DNA of 8,548 nucleotides from JBJKRF01 sp046704785. Its GTDB lineage: Bacteria; Chloroflexota; Anaerolineae; Anaerolineales; Villigracilaceae. The stretch's first letter is position 1. Every line of letters starts with the position of its first letter. The notes beneath the pieces were generated by a model. That model had not been told where the DNA came from and did no database searches. It was given only the letters and a program-made list of their open reading frames with translations. Made by a program: the position numbers and the translations under genes. This document shows positions 1 to 7,172 of the stretch, one piece after another. Location: positions 1 to 8,548 of the forward strand of contig JBJKRF010000027.1 of NCBI GenBank assembly GCA_046704785.1, given 5' to 3'.

Positions 1-220
1 TAGATTGAAAACCGCATCTACCCAATCACAGCCGATCACGCGCTTTTCTTCCAAACCGGTCCGAATGCTCGGCTATAGCTCTTTGCCACTCGCTGGATGA
101 TCAACTTACGTTTTCAGAGATGCACCCTGGTCATATTGGCCATGAGATTATCATCAAAATAACGAATGCAAGCCTGGCTGTGCTCGCCCGCACAGAATTC
201 ATGCTCCCAGGAGGCGAAGT

Positions 221-2662
221 ATGAAACGACCAACCCTGTTTATCGGCTGTTCTGCCCTCGTCATTCTGCTCGCCGTCGCAGGCATAGCAGGCTTTCTCTG
301 GATACGCTCGCTGCCAGACACAGGAAACATGGTACCGGAGGCACCAATATCGGTCAACCTGACAAGTCCGCTTAATGGCTACCAATTGGACCCCGGTGAA
401 AACACAGCCGTAAAGGTTCAAGCGATGGGCATCGAGCCGCTGACCCACCTGGAGTTATGGGTGGATGGACAGTTGTTCGCTCAAAAGAATGTCCAGTCGA
501 AAGCTGGTGAGGATATCCAGGCGTTTTGGCCCTGGCACGCGATGACGCCCGGCCCGCACACCCTGGTGGTGCGGGCAATCGACGCAAAAGGACGTACCGG
601 CCAATCAACCCAGGTGACCCTGAATGTGAGCGATGCCAAGCTCCTGACCCAACTTCCCGCCGTGCAGGATGAGACCTTGAATGGGATCGCCGCGCAGTTC
701 AACCTGCCAGCGGTTCAGATAGCCGCAGCCAATCCCGGACTCGACCCGAACCAGCCGCTCAACGGCGGACAGCCCGTCAACCTGCCACCACAGGCGAATC
801 CTGCCGGTAACGGTGGCGCGCCCACGGGGAATCCTGCGCCACCCAGCGGCCCGGCTCAAAAACCGGGGAGTCCGCCCAGTCCGCTACTGTATTGGTTCGA
901 CCTGCACATCATCCACCATAATACGCCCCAGACGATTCCAGACGCGCCGGCGCTTTCACTTGCTACGCAAGCCTGCAAGGCGCAACTGTTCATTACGCCC
1001 AAGGCTGGCAGCACACTGGGCTTCGTCGTCTACCGTTGGGCAAGCGGCGCTCAAGACTTCCAGAAAATCGCTACGCTGGGGTCAGGCCAAGAGGGAACGA
1101 CCATCGAATATGACGACCCGACGCCATTGAGCAGCAGCTTCAATTACCAATATTATGTCAGCGCATTCAATACTTCCGGCCAAAACCCCAGCGCGATCGT
1201 GGCTTTGCAAGGGGCTACATTGAACTGCAAACCCGCTGCAAACGGCCTGCTCACAAACATCAAATGGACCTTTACCGCCACTGAACCGGTCGACAAATCG
1301 TATTGTTACGAATCCAGTGGAAACGGCAAATGGCAGCGTATTCCGCAAGTTCCGTTCCAGTTTTTCCCCGGCCAAGCACAAAACTTTCAGTCACAATTGC
1401 TGACCGCAGACAAGACAGCAGTCCAGTTGACGCTCGATTGTTGGGGCTGGCAGGAGGACGTATTGAAATATCTCGGTGAAGGTCAAAGCAAAGTAGAAGT
1501 GGAGCATCCACCCCAACAGATCACCATTATCGGCGCCAACTTCAAAGTGGTCGGCGCTCCGCAATCGCAGACACCACCGATGCACACATTAGGTGCAAGT
1601 TGCAATACCGGCTCCTGTGTGTTGTCCCCTCCTCAGGGACTACGACAAACTACATCCTTGTATGAATGCGAGACTCATCAGGATAGTCTATGGGGCAATG
1701 CCATCTGCAAAGATATAGTAAACGATCCCCACATTACATGGGATATCTTGATCTGGGAGTGGAACGCACCATCCGGCTGCTGGCCAGGTCAACCCTGCCC
1801 CTGGATCGACAAAATCGACGGGTACCAGCTTTATCTGGTCGATTCGCAGAATAACACGAGCACTTTGGTGAAGACGATCAACGACCCGAATTTGAAGATC
1901 GCCGCTTTTGACTCATTTCCCTGGGCCGGTCAATGCTATGCCGTACGAGCGTTTGCCAATACAAGCAATGGCACAATCTACTCGAAGTTCGATAACTTCT
2001 GCAACCAAAGCGCCTCCCCCAAAACGCTCGACCTGATCCCCGATCACGTACTGACGACGGTGCTTTACTGGACCTTTGGATGTGGTTTTAATCAAGGCAC
2101 TGGCGGCGCCAACGTCCAACAAGGCTTTGACTACACCAAAGAGATTCTCGTCGGCGATGACGGCGACACGGGCGTTTCTGTTGACTGCGACCTGCTGATG
2201 CACAACTACGACGGCGGCGCGCATTTCAACGTCACTCCGTTGCCCGAGAACGCCTCGTTCCAAAAAGCGACGCTAAGTTTCGACCAGATCAAGACCGGAT
2301 ACACCATTGCCAGCGACGTGGCGACCAATCAACAACCCTTGTGTGCCACTGACCTGGATTTAGGCACTGAGGACTGGACCACTTGGGACCCAAACAAGGC
2401 CATTATCGGACAAGAGTCAAAAACGCTATACTCCGTTTCGACACCCTATACCAATCTCAACTATTCCGGGCAGGTTGATGTCTCCGATATTGTGTTCAAA
2501 TGGCTCCAAAATCCCGCCAGCAACCACGGGTTTATCTTCCTGGAAGATGGCACCAAATTACTCCAGGAGCATATTGAACGCCCGCCCGGCCACACAGATA
2601 AATGGGCCTGCTGGAATATCCTCGGTAATCTCCATTTGAAAATCCAGTACTACGCGCCATAA
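221..2662 (+). CDS. Membrane-anchored modular surface protein (Ig-like, LysM-like, Fn3-like, DNRLRE-like)
   Basis: This 813-aa protein starts at ATG 221, six nt after a perfect AGGAGG (209-214). Residues 5-28 form one hydrophobic segment after MKR. There is no lipobox, so it is probably an N-terminal anchor with the rest outside. Residues 41-137 look like a bacterial Ig domain (ELWVDG, then HTLVVRAID near the end). Residues 146-188 fit LysM (DETLNGIAAQFNL, AAANPGL, NGGQPVNLP), which suggests peptidoglycan or glycan binding. A Pro/Gly/Asn linker spans 189-221. Fn3-like segments lie at about 222-336 and 500-600 (IDGYQLYLV). The last 200 residues resemble a DNRLRE/CBM-like jelly roll, with VDVSDIVFKWLQNPASNHGF matching its typical closing pattern. 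All 16 cysteines outside the anchor lie after residue 250, which would suit disulfides. No catalytic motif was seen. The role is inferred to be adhesive or structural. Domain calls are by eye, with LysM firmer than the Fn3 calls. Confidence 0.9.
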   Translation: MKRPTLFIGCSALVILLAVAGIAGFLWIRSLPDTGNMVPEAPISVNLTSPLNGYQLDPGENTAVKVQAMGIEPLTHLELWVDGQLFAQKNVQSKAGEDIQAFWPWHAMTPGPHTLVVRAIDAKGRTGQSTQVTLNVSDAKLLTQLPAVQDETLNGIAAQFNLPAVQIAAANPGLDPNQPLNGGQPVNLPPQANPAGNGGAPTGNPAPPSGPAQKPGSPPSPLLYWFDLHIIHHNTPQTIPDAPALSLATQACKAQLFITPKAGSTLGFVVYRWASGAQDFQKIATLGSGQEGTTIEYDDPTPLSSSFNYQYYVSAFNTSGQNPSAIVALQGATLNCKPAANGLLTNIKWTFTATEPVDKSYCYESSGNGKWQRIPQVPFQFFPGQAQNFQSQLLTADKTAVQLTLDCWGWQEDVLKYLGEGQSKVEVEHPPQQITIIGANFKVVGAPQSQTPPMHTLGASCNTGSCVLSPPQGLRQTTSLYECETHQDSLWGNAICKDIVNDPHITWDILIWEWNAPSGCWPGQPCPWIDKIDGYQLYLVDSQNNTSTLVKTINDPNLKIAAFDSFPWAGQCYAVRAFANTSNGTIYSKFDNFCNQSASPKTLDLIPDHVLTTVLYWTFGCGFNQGTGGANVQQGFDYTKEILVGDDGDTGVSVDCDLLMHNYDGGAHFNVTPLPENASFQKATLSFDQIKTGYTIASDVATNQQPLCATDLDLGTEDWTTWDPNKAIIGQESKTLYSVSTPYTNLNYSGQVDVSDIVFKWLQNPASNHGFIFLEDGTKLLQEHIERPPGHTDKWACWNILGNLHLKIQYYAP

Positions 2663-2692
2663 TCTGGATTTGTGTAAAAAAGAGAGTTGATC

Positions 2693-3895
2693 ATGATAAA
2701 ACGACAGATCGTAACTTCCTTTATTCTTATGACTTGCCTGATACTGACCGCCTGTGCACCTGCCAACGTAGGATTATCTCGCCCACAGTTGGCCGGGCCA
2801 CAGACCTGGTTCGACGCCCCGTTGCCCAATTCAGTATGCTACCCGCCCAGTCCCTGTCAGATTGTGGCACATGGCAGTGATCCGGGTGGAATTTCCCAAT
2901 TCGAGCTATCGGTGAACGGCTCCGTCGCCGCCACTATTCCAAGCCCGAGCACCAGCCAGTCGCTGGTCACATTAAACTACGCCTGGACTCCCCCAAAGGC
3001 CGGTTCGTATACCCTGAGTTTGCGTGCTCGCAACAATCAGGGCAATTGGAGCGGTAAGGCCAGCACCATCGTGGTAGTGAATCCGCCTACCGCGCAAGCA
3101 ACGACGAGCGGCGGCGAGGTCAAGGGAGTCGTTTACGCTGACACAAACGGCAACGGAAACATCGAAGGAAATGAAGGCCCCTTGGGTGGCGTCACCGTAG
3201 AGTTGAGCGATTGCGGAGCACCGCTCACGCAGGTTACGGCCACCGATGGAAAGTTCGATTTCACCAACCTGCCGGCGGGCACCTGTCACGTGCAAGTCTC
3301 CAAGCCTGGCTGGGTTTACTCTGGTTCGTTTCCCCTGTTGAGCTACCCTATGCCGGCCTCATCAGATCCCAACCTACCAACCGCTTTCAGTATGTACATG
3401 GCCCCCGCCACGCCGACACCTTCCGGCGCCACCGTGCAGGTAGTTGGCGCCTCCGCCAGCCAGATCTACTGGGGAAACTGCCAACCCAACGTGGTCACCT
3501 TCCAGGTGCACGCCGTCGACCCGGCAGGCATCAAAGTAGTGGTGCTCTTCTTCAGGGTAGTGGATAGCCAGGGACATACCACCGAATTTGCCTCGAAATC
3601 CATGAATTCGATGGGCGGCGACCTCTACACCATGACGATCAATCCAAGCGGACAATTTGGCAGCGAACTGTCAGGTTTCAGCGGCGGCTCCCTGCAATAC
3701 CAGGCTGTCATCCAGGAAAACGGCGGAGATACCTCACACCGAACCAGCTTGCTTTCGGGGGTGACACTCGTCATGTGTGGCTCGGCGCCACCGCAGCCGC
3801 ATGCCAGCACGACGCCCGGAGCAGGGCCCACGGCGACACTGATTCCCGTGCCCATCCTCATCATCCCCACTGCCACACAGATCATCGTCCACTAG
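2693..3895 (+). CDS. Modular lipoprotein with Ig-like and SdrD-B-like domains
   Basis: A 400-aa lipoprotein. ATG 2693 is preferred over the in-frame TTG at 2687 because AGAGAG (2681-2686) sits six nt before the ATG and covers the space before the TTG. Residues 1-20 are a type II signal peptide with lipobox LTAC and acylated Cys21. Residues 40-130 form an Ig-like domain built like the one in the upstream protein. Residues 141-214 fit an SdrD-B/Cna-B fold: GVVYADTNGNGNIEGNEG carries a DxNxNGxIxxxE calcium-type loop, followed by GVTVEL and TDGKFDFTNLPAGTCHVQV. A TPTPSG linker (about 240) leads to another beta-rich domain (247-362), then a Pro/Thr tail. The gene follows its neighbour by 30 nt on the same strand and is probably co-transcribed and displayed with it. 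No enzymatic motif is visible, so the role is inferred to be structural or ligand-binding. Confidence 0.88.
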   Translation: MIKRQIVTSFILMTCLILTACAPANVGLSRPQLAGPQTWFDAPLPNSVCYPPSPCQIVAHGSDPGGISQFELSVNGSVAATIPSPSTSQSLVTLNYAWTPPKAGSYTLSLRARNNQGNWSGKASTIVVVNPPTAQATTSGGEVKGVVYADTNGNGNIEGNEGPLGGVTVELSDCGAPLTQVTATDGKFDFTNLPAGTCHVQVSKPGWVYSGSFPLLSYPMPASSDPNLPTAFSMYMAPATPTPSGATVQVVGASASQIYWGNCQPNVVTFQVHAVDPAGIKVVVLFFRVVDSQGHTTEFASKSMNSMGGDLYTMTINPSGQFGSELSGFSGGSLQYQAVIQENGGDTSHRTSLLSGVTLVMCGSAPPQPHASTTPGAGPTATLIPVPILIIPTATQIIVH

Positions 3896-3897
3896 TC

Positions 3898-3959
3898 CCG
3901 CAACTTCCTTGATTTCCAAAAAACCAGACCTTGCACCCTCCACTTTTATAAAGTTGCGG
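3898..3959 (+). repeat. 9-bp inverted repeat with 44-nt loop downstream of the plus-strand operon
   Basis: CCGCAACTT (3898-3906) is perfectly complementary to AAGTTGCGG (3951-3959). The first arm starts two nt after the stop codon of the lipoprotein gene. No T-tract follows, so this is not a standard intrinsic terminator. It could fold the 3' end of the plus-strand mRNA or be chance. Confidence 0.4.
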
Positions 3960-3980
3960 CGCTAGATACAGTCCTCAGAC

Positions 3981-4023
3981 AAAAAGTTGTGTCCGCGCTT
4001 TCATACCGAAAGCGCGGACACAA
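3981..4023 (-). terminator. Intrinsic terminator of the acyltransferase operon, perfect 16-bp stem
   Basis: TTGTGTCCGCGCTTTC (3987-4002) pairs perfectly with GAAAGCGCGGACACAA (4008-4023) around a five-nt loop. Read on the minus strand the stem is followed by C and five T (3985-3981), a classic rho-independent layout 52 nt after the stop codon at 4076. Read on the plus strand it has no T-tract, but so strong a stem may still block read-through from the convergent lipoprotein gene. Confidence 0.85.
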
Positions 4024-4075
4024 TAGTCTTAGCAGCAACGTGTTTCTTCCGTCTTGCCTGCAAACCTAAAGCACT

Positions 4076-4744
4076 CTACCCAAGCGCCAGCAACTCCTTG
4101 AGCCGCGGATGATCCGCATAGGCGCCCCGGTAATTTTCTGGCAGCAGGGCAGCAATATGACACATGATCTCATCGGTGTCGTGTTGCAAGGCCTCATCAC
4201 GGTTCTGCGTGGGTAAGGAAGGCAACTGAAAAGGCCTCCCCGTGTTGATGACAATGTGCGTCTTTCGAAAATGGCGCGCATTGTCGAGAATACGTTCATC
4301 TTCCGTGTAAGCCAGACCGGCCGGAACGATGGGATAACCCAATTTGGCCGCCAGATAAGAGACTCCCGGCTTGGCCTCGATCAGAGCCCCCGTCCGGCTG
4401 CGCGTCCCTTCAGGAGCAATGACCAACACCTGGCCGTTTTTCATACGGGCGATGACGTCGCGTAAAGCGCTTAAGTCCGGATTGAAACGATCAATAAACA
4501 GAAAATTGAGCTGACCGCCAAGCCAGCGGATCCAGCCCTTTTGTTGCCACTTTTCGCCGACCATAACAAACATGTCCCAACGGCTGAGAACGTAAAAGGG
4601 CATGACGACATCGACAATGCCGAGATGATTCGTCGCCAGAACAAAAGCGCTATGGGAAGGCACATTTTCTACGCCACGGATTTCGATGTCGGTCAACAAA
4701 TCGAGCAAGGAACGGATAAGAAAACGCAAAAAGTTACGTATCAT
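4076..4744 (-). CDS. PlsC/LPLAT-family acyltransferase, copy 3 of 3
   Basis: A complete 222-aa acyltransferase of the 1-acylglycerol-3-phosphate acyltransferase (PlsC/LPLAT) superfamily. The family transfers an acyl group from acyl-CoA or acyl-ACP to a lysophospholipid or related alcohol at the inner membrane face. Motif I is NHLGIVD with the catalytic His40-x4-Asp45. Motif II is FIDRFNPD (83-90), motif III is APEGTRS (110-116) and motif IV is PIVP (138-141). The N-terminus (FLRFLIRSLLDLL) is amphipathic, with no clear transmembrane helix. The length is typical of a minimal PlsC domain. ATG 4744 lies inside the end of the previous gene (11-nt overlap), implying translational coupling; an AAAGGAG lies a rather long 13 nt upstream. 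It resembles copy 2 more than copy 1. Substrate specificity cannot be read from the sequence, so plsC is not assigned. Confidence 0.92.
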   Translation of the reverse strand: MIRNFLRFLIRSLLDLLTDIEIRGVENVPSHSAFVLATNHLGIVDVVMPFYVLSRWDMFVMVGEKWQQKGWIRWLGGQLNFLFIDRFNPDLSALRDVIARMKNGQVLVIAPEGTRSRTGALIEAKPGVSYLAAKLGYPIVPAGLAYTEDERILDNARHFRKTHIVINTGRPFQLPSLPTQNRDEALQHDTDEIMCHIAALLPENYRGAYADHPRLKELLALG

Positions 4745-5405
4745 TCTCTGCCAGTAACTCCTTTAACCGCGGGTGGTCGGCATAGATCCCGCGGTAACTC
4801 TCCGGCAGTAGGGCAGCAATGTGACACATAATCTCATCCGTATCACGCTGCAAGTCCTCCTCACGGTTTTTAGCCGATAAAGGCGGCAATTCAAACGGCA
4901 CCCCCCCGACCAGGTTAACATGGGACCTACGAAGGTGTCGAAGATTGTCCAACACCTTTTCATCCTCCGTTCCGTAAACCGCTGCCGGGAAAATAGGACG
5001 GCCAAGCTTGGCCGCCAAGTAAGAAACGCCTGGCTTGGCTTCACCCAGCCCGCCGTTGTGGCTGCGCGTGCCCTCCGGGGCAATGATCAGAATCTGTCCC
5101 GCCTTCAAACGAGTCATCGCCTCGCGAACGGCATGCAAATCCGGGTTGAAACGGTCGACAAATATAAAATTCAGATATTTCGCCGCCCAACGGATAAAAG
5201 CATTCTTCTGCCATTTCTCCGCCATAAATATAAACACGTTCCAGCGATCGAAGACATAATAGGTCATGAAAGCGTCGAGGAACCCGAGATGGTTGGTGGC
5301 AACGATAATCCCACCCACATCCGGTATGTTCTCTATTCCATGTGCTTCTATATCTGTAACCAGTTTAAGCAGGATACGGATCACGAAACGCAAAAAACTA
5401 CGCAT
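4734..5405 (-). CDS. PlsC/LPLAT-family acyltransferase, copy 2 of 3
   Basis: A complete 223-aa paralogue of both neighbours. Motif I is NHLGFLD (His39, Asp44), motif II is FVDRFNPD (82-89), motif III is APEGTRS (109-115) and motif IV is PIFP (137-140). The stretch EAKPGVSYLAAKLG (122-135) is identical in copy 3, and the C-terminal segment DTDEIMCHIAALLPE is also shared exactly. ATG 5405 overlaps the upstream gene by eight nt (ATGCGTAG), while its own stop overlaps the downstream start by 11 nt. All three enzymes are therefore likely made from one mRNA with coupled translation. An AAGGA element lies about 11 nt before the ATG, inside the preceding gene. All catalytic residues are present, so it is expected to be active. 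The acyl acceptor is unknown. Confidence 0.92.
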   Translation of the reverse strand: MRSFLRFVIRILLKLVTDIEAHGIENIPDVGGIIVATNHLGFLDAFMTYYVFDRWNVFIFMAEKWQKNAFIRWAAKYLNFIFVDRFNPDLHAVREAMTRLKAGQILIIAPEGTRSHNGGLGEAKPGVSYLAAKLGRPIFPAAVYGTEDEKVLDNLRHLRRSHVNLVGGVPFELPPLSAKNREEDLQRDTDEIMCHIAALLPESYRGIYADHPRLKELLAENDT

Positions 5406-6063
5406 TTGCCAGAAGTTCCTTCAGCCTGGGATGGTCGCTGTAGACGCCGCGGTAATGCTCTGGGAGCAGAGCGGCAATTTGGCACATGACCTCGTCCGTT
5501 GCCTGGCGTATGGCCGTGGCACGCTCTACATCTCTGGGAATCTGGACCGTGAAAGGCTTCCCGGCAATGGCAACGATGCGTGAGCGTCGGAAGTGCTTCA
5601 AGTTCTCGACAATCGCCCGATCTTCCGTGCCGAACACGGCAACCGGAACAACCGGATACCCGGAGTGGCTGGCCAGAAAAACCACACCCGGTTTGCCTTC
5701 CTGAAGCGCTTCGGTCTTCGAGCGGGTCCCTTCGGGGGCAATTGCCATCAATCCGCCTTGCTTCATGCGCGCCAGCAGCAAACGGAGCGCATGGTAGTCG
5801 ACGTCAAAGCGGTTGAGCCAGATGGCGTCTACCGCGCGTCCCAATGCACCGAACAGGGGATGGTTTTTGTACTTTTCGGCGGCAGCCATGATGATGTCAC
5901 TGCGGTCGAGCACACAAACCAGTACCGCCGTATCAAGCCGTCCGAGGTGATTGGAGGCCAGCATGTAATTTCCTTCCGGCAGGTTTTCAAGGCCGTATAC
6001 CTCGATCTTGGCAATCAATGACATCAGAGAACGGATAATGAAACGAAGTAGTTTAAACTGCAT
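5398..6063 (-). CDS. PlsC/LPLAT-family acyltransferase, copy 1 of 3
   Basis: A complete 221-aa acyltransferase and first gene of the three-gene unit. Motif I is NHLGRLD (His39, Asp44), motif III is APEGTRS (109-115) and motif IV is PVVP (137-140). It is the most divergent copy: block II reads IWLNRFDVD instead of FxDRFNPD, and the region after motif III is EGKPGVVFLASHSG. It still ends in the shared tail (IAALLPE, YRG, Y-DHPRLKELLA). ATG 6063 is the first possible start because an in-frame TAA lies three codons upstream. No Shine-Dalgarno sequence precedes it (TACCCC sits next to the ATG), and a TAAAAT box ends six nt before it, so the mRNA may be leaderless. The block II change suggests a different acyl donor or acceptor from copies 2 and 3, which is inference. 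Confidence 0.92.
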   Translation of the reverse strand: MQFKLLRFIIRSLMSLIAKIEVYGLENLPEGNYMLASNHLGRLDTAVLVCVLDRSDIIMAAAEKYKNHPLFGALGRAVDAIWLNRFDVDYHALRLLLARMKQGGLMAIAPEGTRSKTEALQEGKPGVVFLASHSGYPVVPVAVFGTEDRAIVENLKHFRRSRIVAIAGKPFTVQIPRDVERATAIRQATDEVMCQIAALLPEHYRGVYSDHPRLKELLANA

Positions 6064-6069
6064 GGGGTA

Positions 6070-6075
6070 ATTTTA
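6070..6075 (-). promoter_or_regulatory. Candidate -10 box for a leaderless acyltransferase transcript
   Basis: Minus-strand TAAAAT (five of six to TATAAT) ends six nt before ATG 6063, placing the expected transcription start at or next to the start codon. No convincing -35 box was found 16-18 nt upstream (TTTCGT at best). It is weak alone but consistent with the missing SD. Confidence 0.35.
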
Positions 6076-6159
6076 CACTTAACTTCAGGCCCTACGAAAG
6101 AAGTTCTTGGGCACTTTCCATAGCGGTGCATCAACGCAGGGGGACGACTTCACATAGAC

Positions 6160-6194
6160 AAAAAACTCCCCGAGGAGAGCTGCTCTTCGGGGAG
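6160..6194 (-). terminator. Intrinsic terminator after the small lipoprotein gene
   Basis: CTCCCCGAGGAG (6166-6177) pairs with CTCTTCGGGGAG (6183-6194) through 12 bp including one G-T pair, with a five-nt loop. On the minus strand it is followed by six T (6165-6160). It lies 21 nt after the stop at 6216 and should separate the lipoprotein operon from the acyltransferases. Confidence 0.85.
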
Positions 6195-6215
6195 GGAGAA
6201 ACCAAACGATCGAAC

Positions 6216-6560
6216 TCAGGGAGCGTCGTTGAGCGCATCCTGGCTCTGGAGCGAACCGTCCAGTTGGTTTAACAAGCCGTCCAGTTGGTTCGCAAGGTCA
6301 TCGCTTTGTGACTGCCCCTGGGCGGGCGCTACCGTGGCGGTAGGGGGCTGAGTGAGTGGTTCGGCTGTGGCAGAGGCCTGGATTACGGGAACCGGCGTGG
6401 GGGAGTCCGATACGGAGGCGGTCGCAACCGGCTGAGCCGGTTGCACGGGGGCTTCGGTTGGCACTGTGGACGAATTGCCTGCTCGTCGGGCACGTACGCA
6501 ACCCGTCAGTAAAACCAACAGAGCGATAGTCGCCAACGTAAAAGAAAGTGCTTTCTTCAT
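6216..6560 (-). CDS. Small lipoprotein with Pro/Thr linker and heptad-repeat tail
   Basis: A 114-aa lipoprotein. The signal peptide is MKKALSFTLATIALLVLLTG with lipobox LTGC and Cys21. RARR follows, then a Ser/Thr/Pro/Ala/Gln-rich spacer (about 29-85) typical of a disordered tether. The C-terminus is a short helical region in which NQLDGLL and NQLDGSL repeat with seven-residue period, suggesting a small coiled coil for contact with a partner. AGGAGG lies five nt before ATG 6560 and overlaps the TAG stop of the upstream gene (nine nt between the genes), so the two are surely co-transcribed. That places the lipoprotein with the secreted helical protein 5' of it. The family is not recognised and no enzymatic motif is seen. 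Binding of the tail to that partner is only a suggestion. Confidence 0.85.
   Translation of the reverse strand: MKKALSFTLATIALLVLLTGCVRARRAGNSSTVPTEAPVQPAQPVATASVSDSPTPVPVIQASATAEPLTQPPTATVAPAQGQSQSDDLANQLDGLLNQLDGSLQSQDALNDAP
6256..6290 (-). repeat. 14-nt direct repeat encoding heptads
   Basis: CCGTCCAGTTGGTT occurs at 6256-6269 and 6277-6290, a 21-nt period equal to seven codons. It encodes the repeated NQLDG heptad of the lipoprotein tail. The nucleotide identity suggests a recent internal duplication. Confidence 0.7.
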
Positions 6561-6569
6561 GTCATCCTC

Positions 6570-7103
6570 CTACTTGGAATTGGTTGTCCGCCACTGCTCG
6601 ACGGCCTGACGAAACGTGGTAACCGCTTGAACGATGGAAGCGTGTGCGCTGCGCAATGCCGTGCGCGCGTCGACGACCGTTTGGCGCGCCGCGCTGAGGT
6701 CGGTCACACTGCCGTTCGCATCGAAGCCGTTATGGGCGCCCAAAATACTGGCTGCCTGATCGTGTTCGGACTGCGCATTGGCGATGTCTGTGTTGAACTG
6801 GGCCAAGGCCGTCTCGAGGCTGGTGGTGTCCTTGCCTTCAGCTTTGGCCGCGTCGATCAACTGTTGGGCGGTGGATGCAATTTGCCCCGTCCTTTGCAAA
6901 TGCGTCTCCTGAAGCGTAAGGAAATTTTGCTCCCGCTTCAGGTAGTTGGAGAGTGCCGCTTTGGCCGCATCTCCAAGCCCAGGCGCAAGAGGAGTACGGG
7001 TAATTGCGAACGCCTGACTCTGCACCGGAGCCGCGAACACATTGACGACGGTCAACGCCAGCAAACTTATAACGAGCAGTAAAACAGATAGTATCTTTTT
7101 CAT
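6570..7103 (-). CDS. Secreted all-helical protein of unknown function
   Basis: A 177-aa exported protein. ATG 7103 is chosen because GAGGAG (7115-7110) lies exactly six nt upstream; an in-frame ATG at 7145 would add 14 residues ahead of the signal peptide and lacks this context. Residues 1-24 are a Sec signal peptide (MKKILSVLLLVISLLALTVV core, cleavage likely after VFA24). The mature part is rich in Ala, Gln, Thr and Asp, has no cysteine, and appears as long amphipathic helices at about 44-120 and 133-172. The loop between holds GAHNGFDANGSVTDLSAARQ. The pattern suggests a helical bundle or coiled coil in the envelope space. It heads a two-gene unit with the lipoprotein whose SD overlaps its stop codon. 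The family was not identified, and a chaperone-like or scaffold role would be speculation. Confidence 0.85.
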   Translation of the reverse strand: MKKILSVLLLVISLLALTVVNVFAAPVQSQAFAITRTPLAPGLGDAAKAALSNYLKREQNFLTLQETHLQRTGQIASTAQQLIDAAKAEGKDTTSLETALAQFNTDIANAQSEHDQAASILGAHNGFDANGSVTDLSAARQTVVDARTALRSAHASIVQAVTTFRQAVEQWRTTNSK

Positions 7104-7166
7104 TTTTTTCTCCTCGTGTGTAATGAACCAAATCATAATCTTCACCTGTTAAAGGCAATTCAGCGC

Positions 7167-7172
7167 ATTGTA
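7167..7172 (-). promoter_or_regulatory. Candidate -10 box of the secreted-protein operon
   Basis: Minus-strand TACAAT matches TATAAT at five of six positions and would give a leader of roughly 57 nt before ATG 7103. The -35 region is poor (ATTTAG at 17 bp), so an activator or other sigma factor may be needed, or the call may be wrong. Confidence 0.3.

Noticed and set aside
1..220. Short open stretches at the left edge on both strands, such as a plus frame open to 109 and a minus frame open from about 69 to the edge
   Set aside because: They are under 40 codons, have no SD or recognisable motif, and cannot be told apart from chance. No clear promoter for the gene at 221 was found here either.
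2687..2692. TTG start two codons upstream of the lipoprotein ATG
   Set aside because: The AGAGAG SD is correctly spaced for ATG 2693 and directly abuts the TTG.
3981..4023. 16-bp inverted repeat as a transposon end or miniature element
   Set aside because: There is a single copy, a five-nt loop, and an adjacent T-tract on the minus strand, which is the layout of a terminator; no target duplication was seen.
4256..6021. Plus-strand open frames opposite the acyltransferase genes
   Set aside because: They are shadows of three well-supported minus-strand genes and have no family motifs.
7104..7145. Upstream ATG that would extend the secreted helical protein by 14 residues
   Set aside because: It lacks a good SD, whereas GAGGAG is ideally spaced for ATG 7103, and the extension would precede a normal signal peptide.
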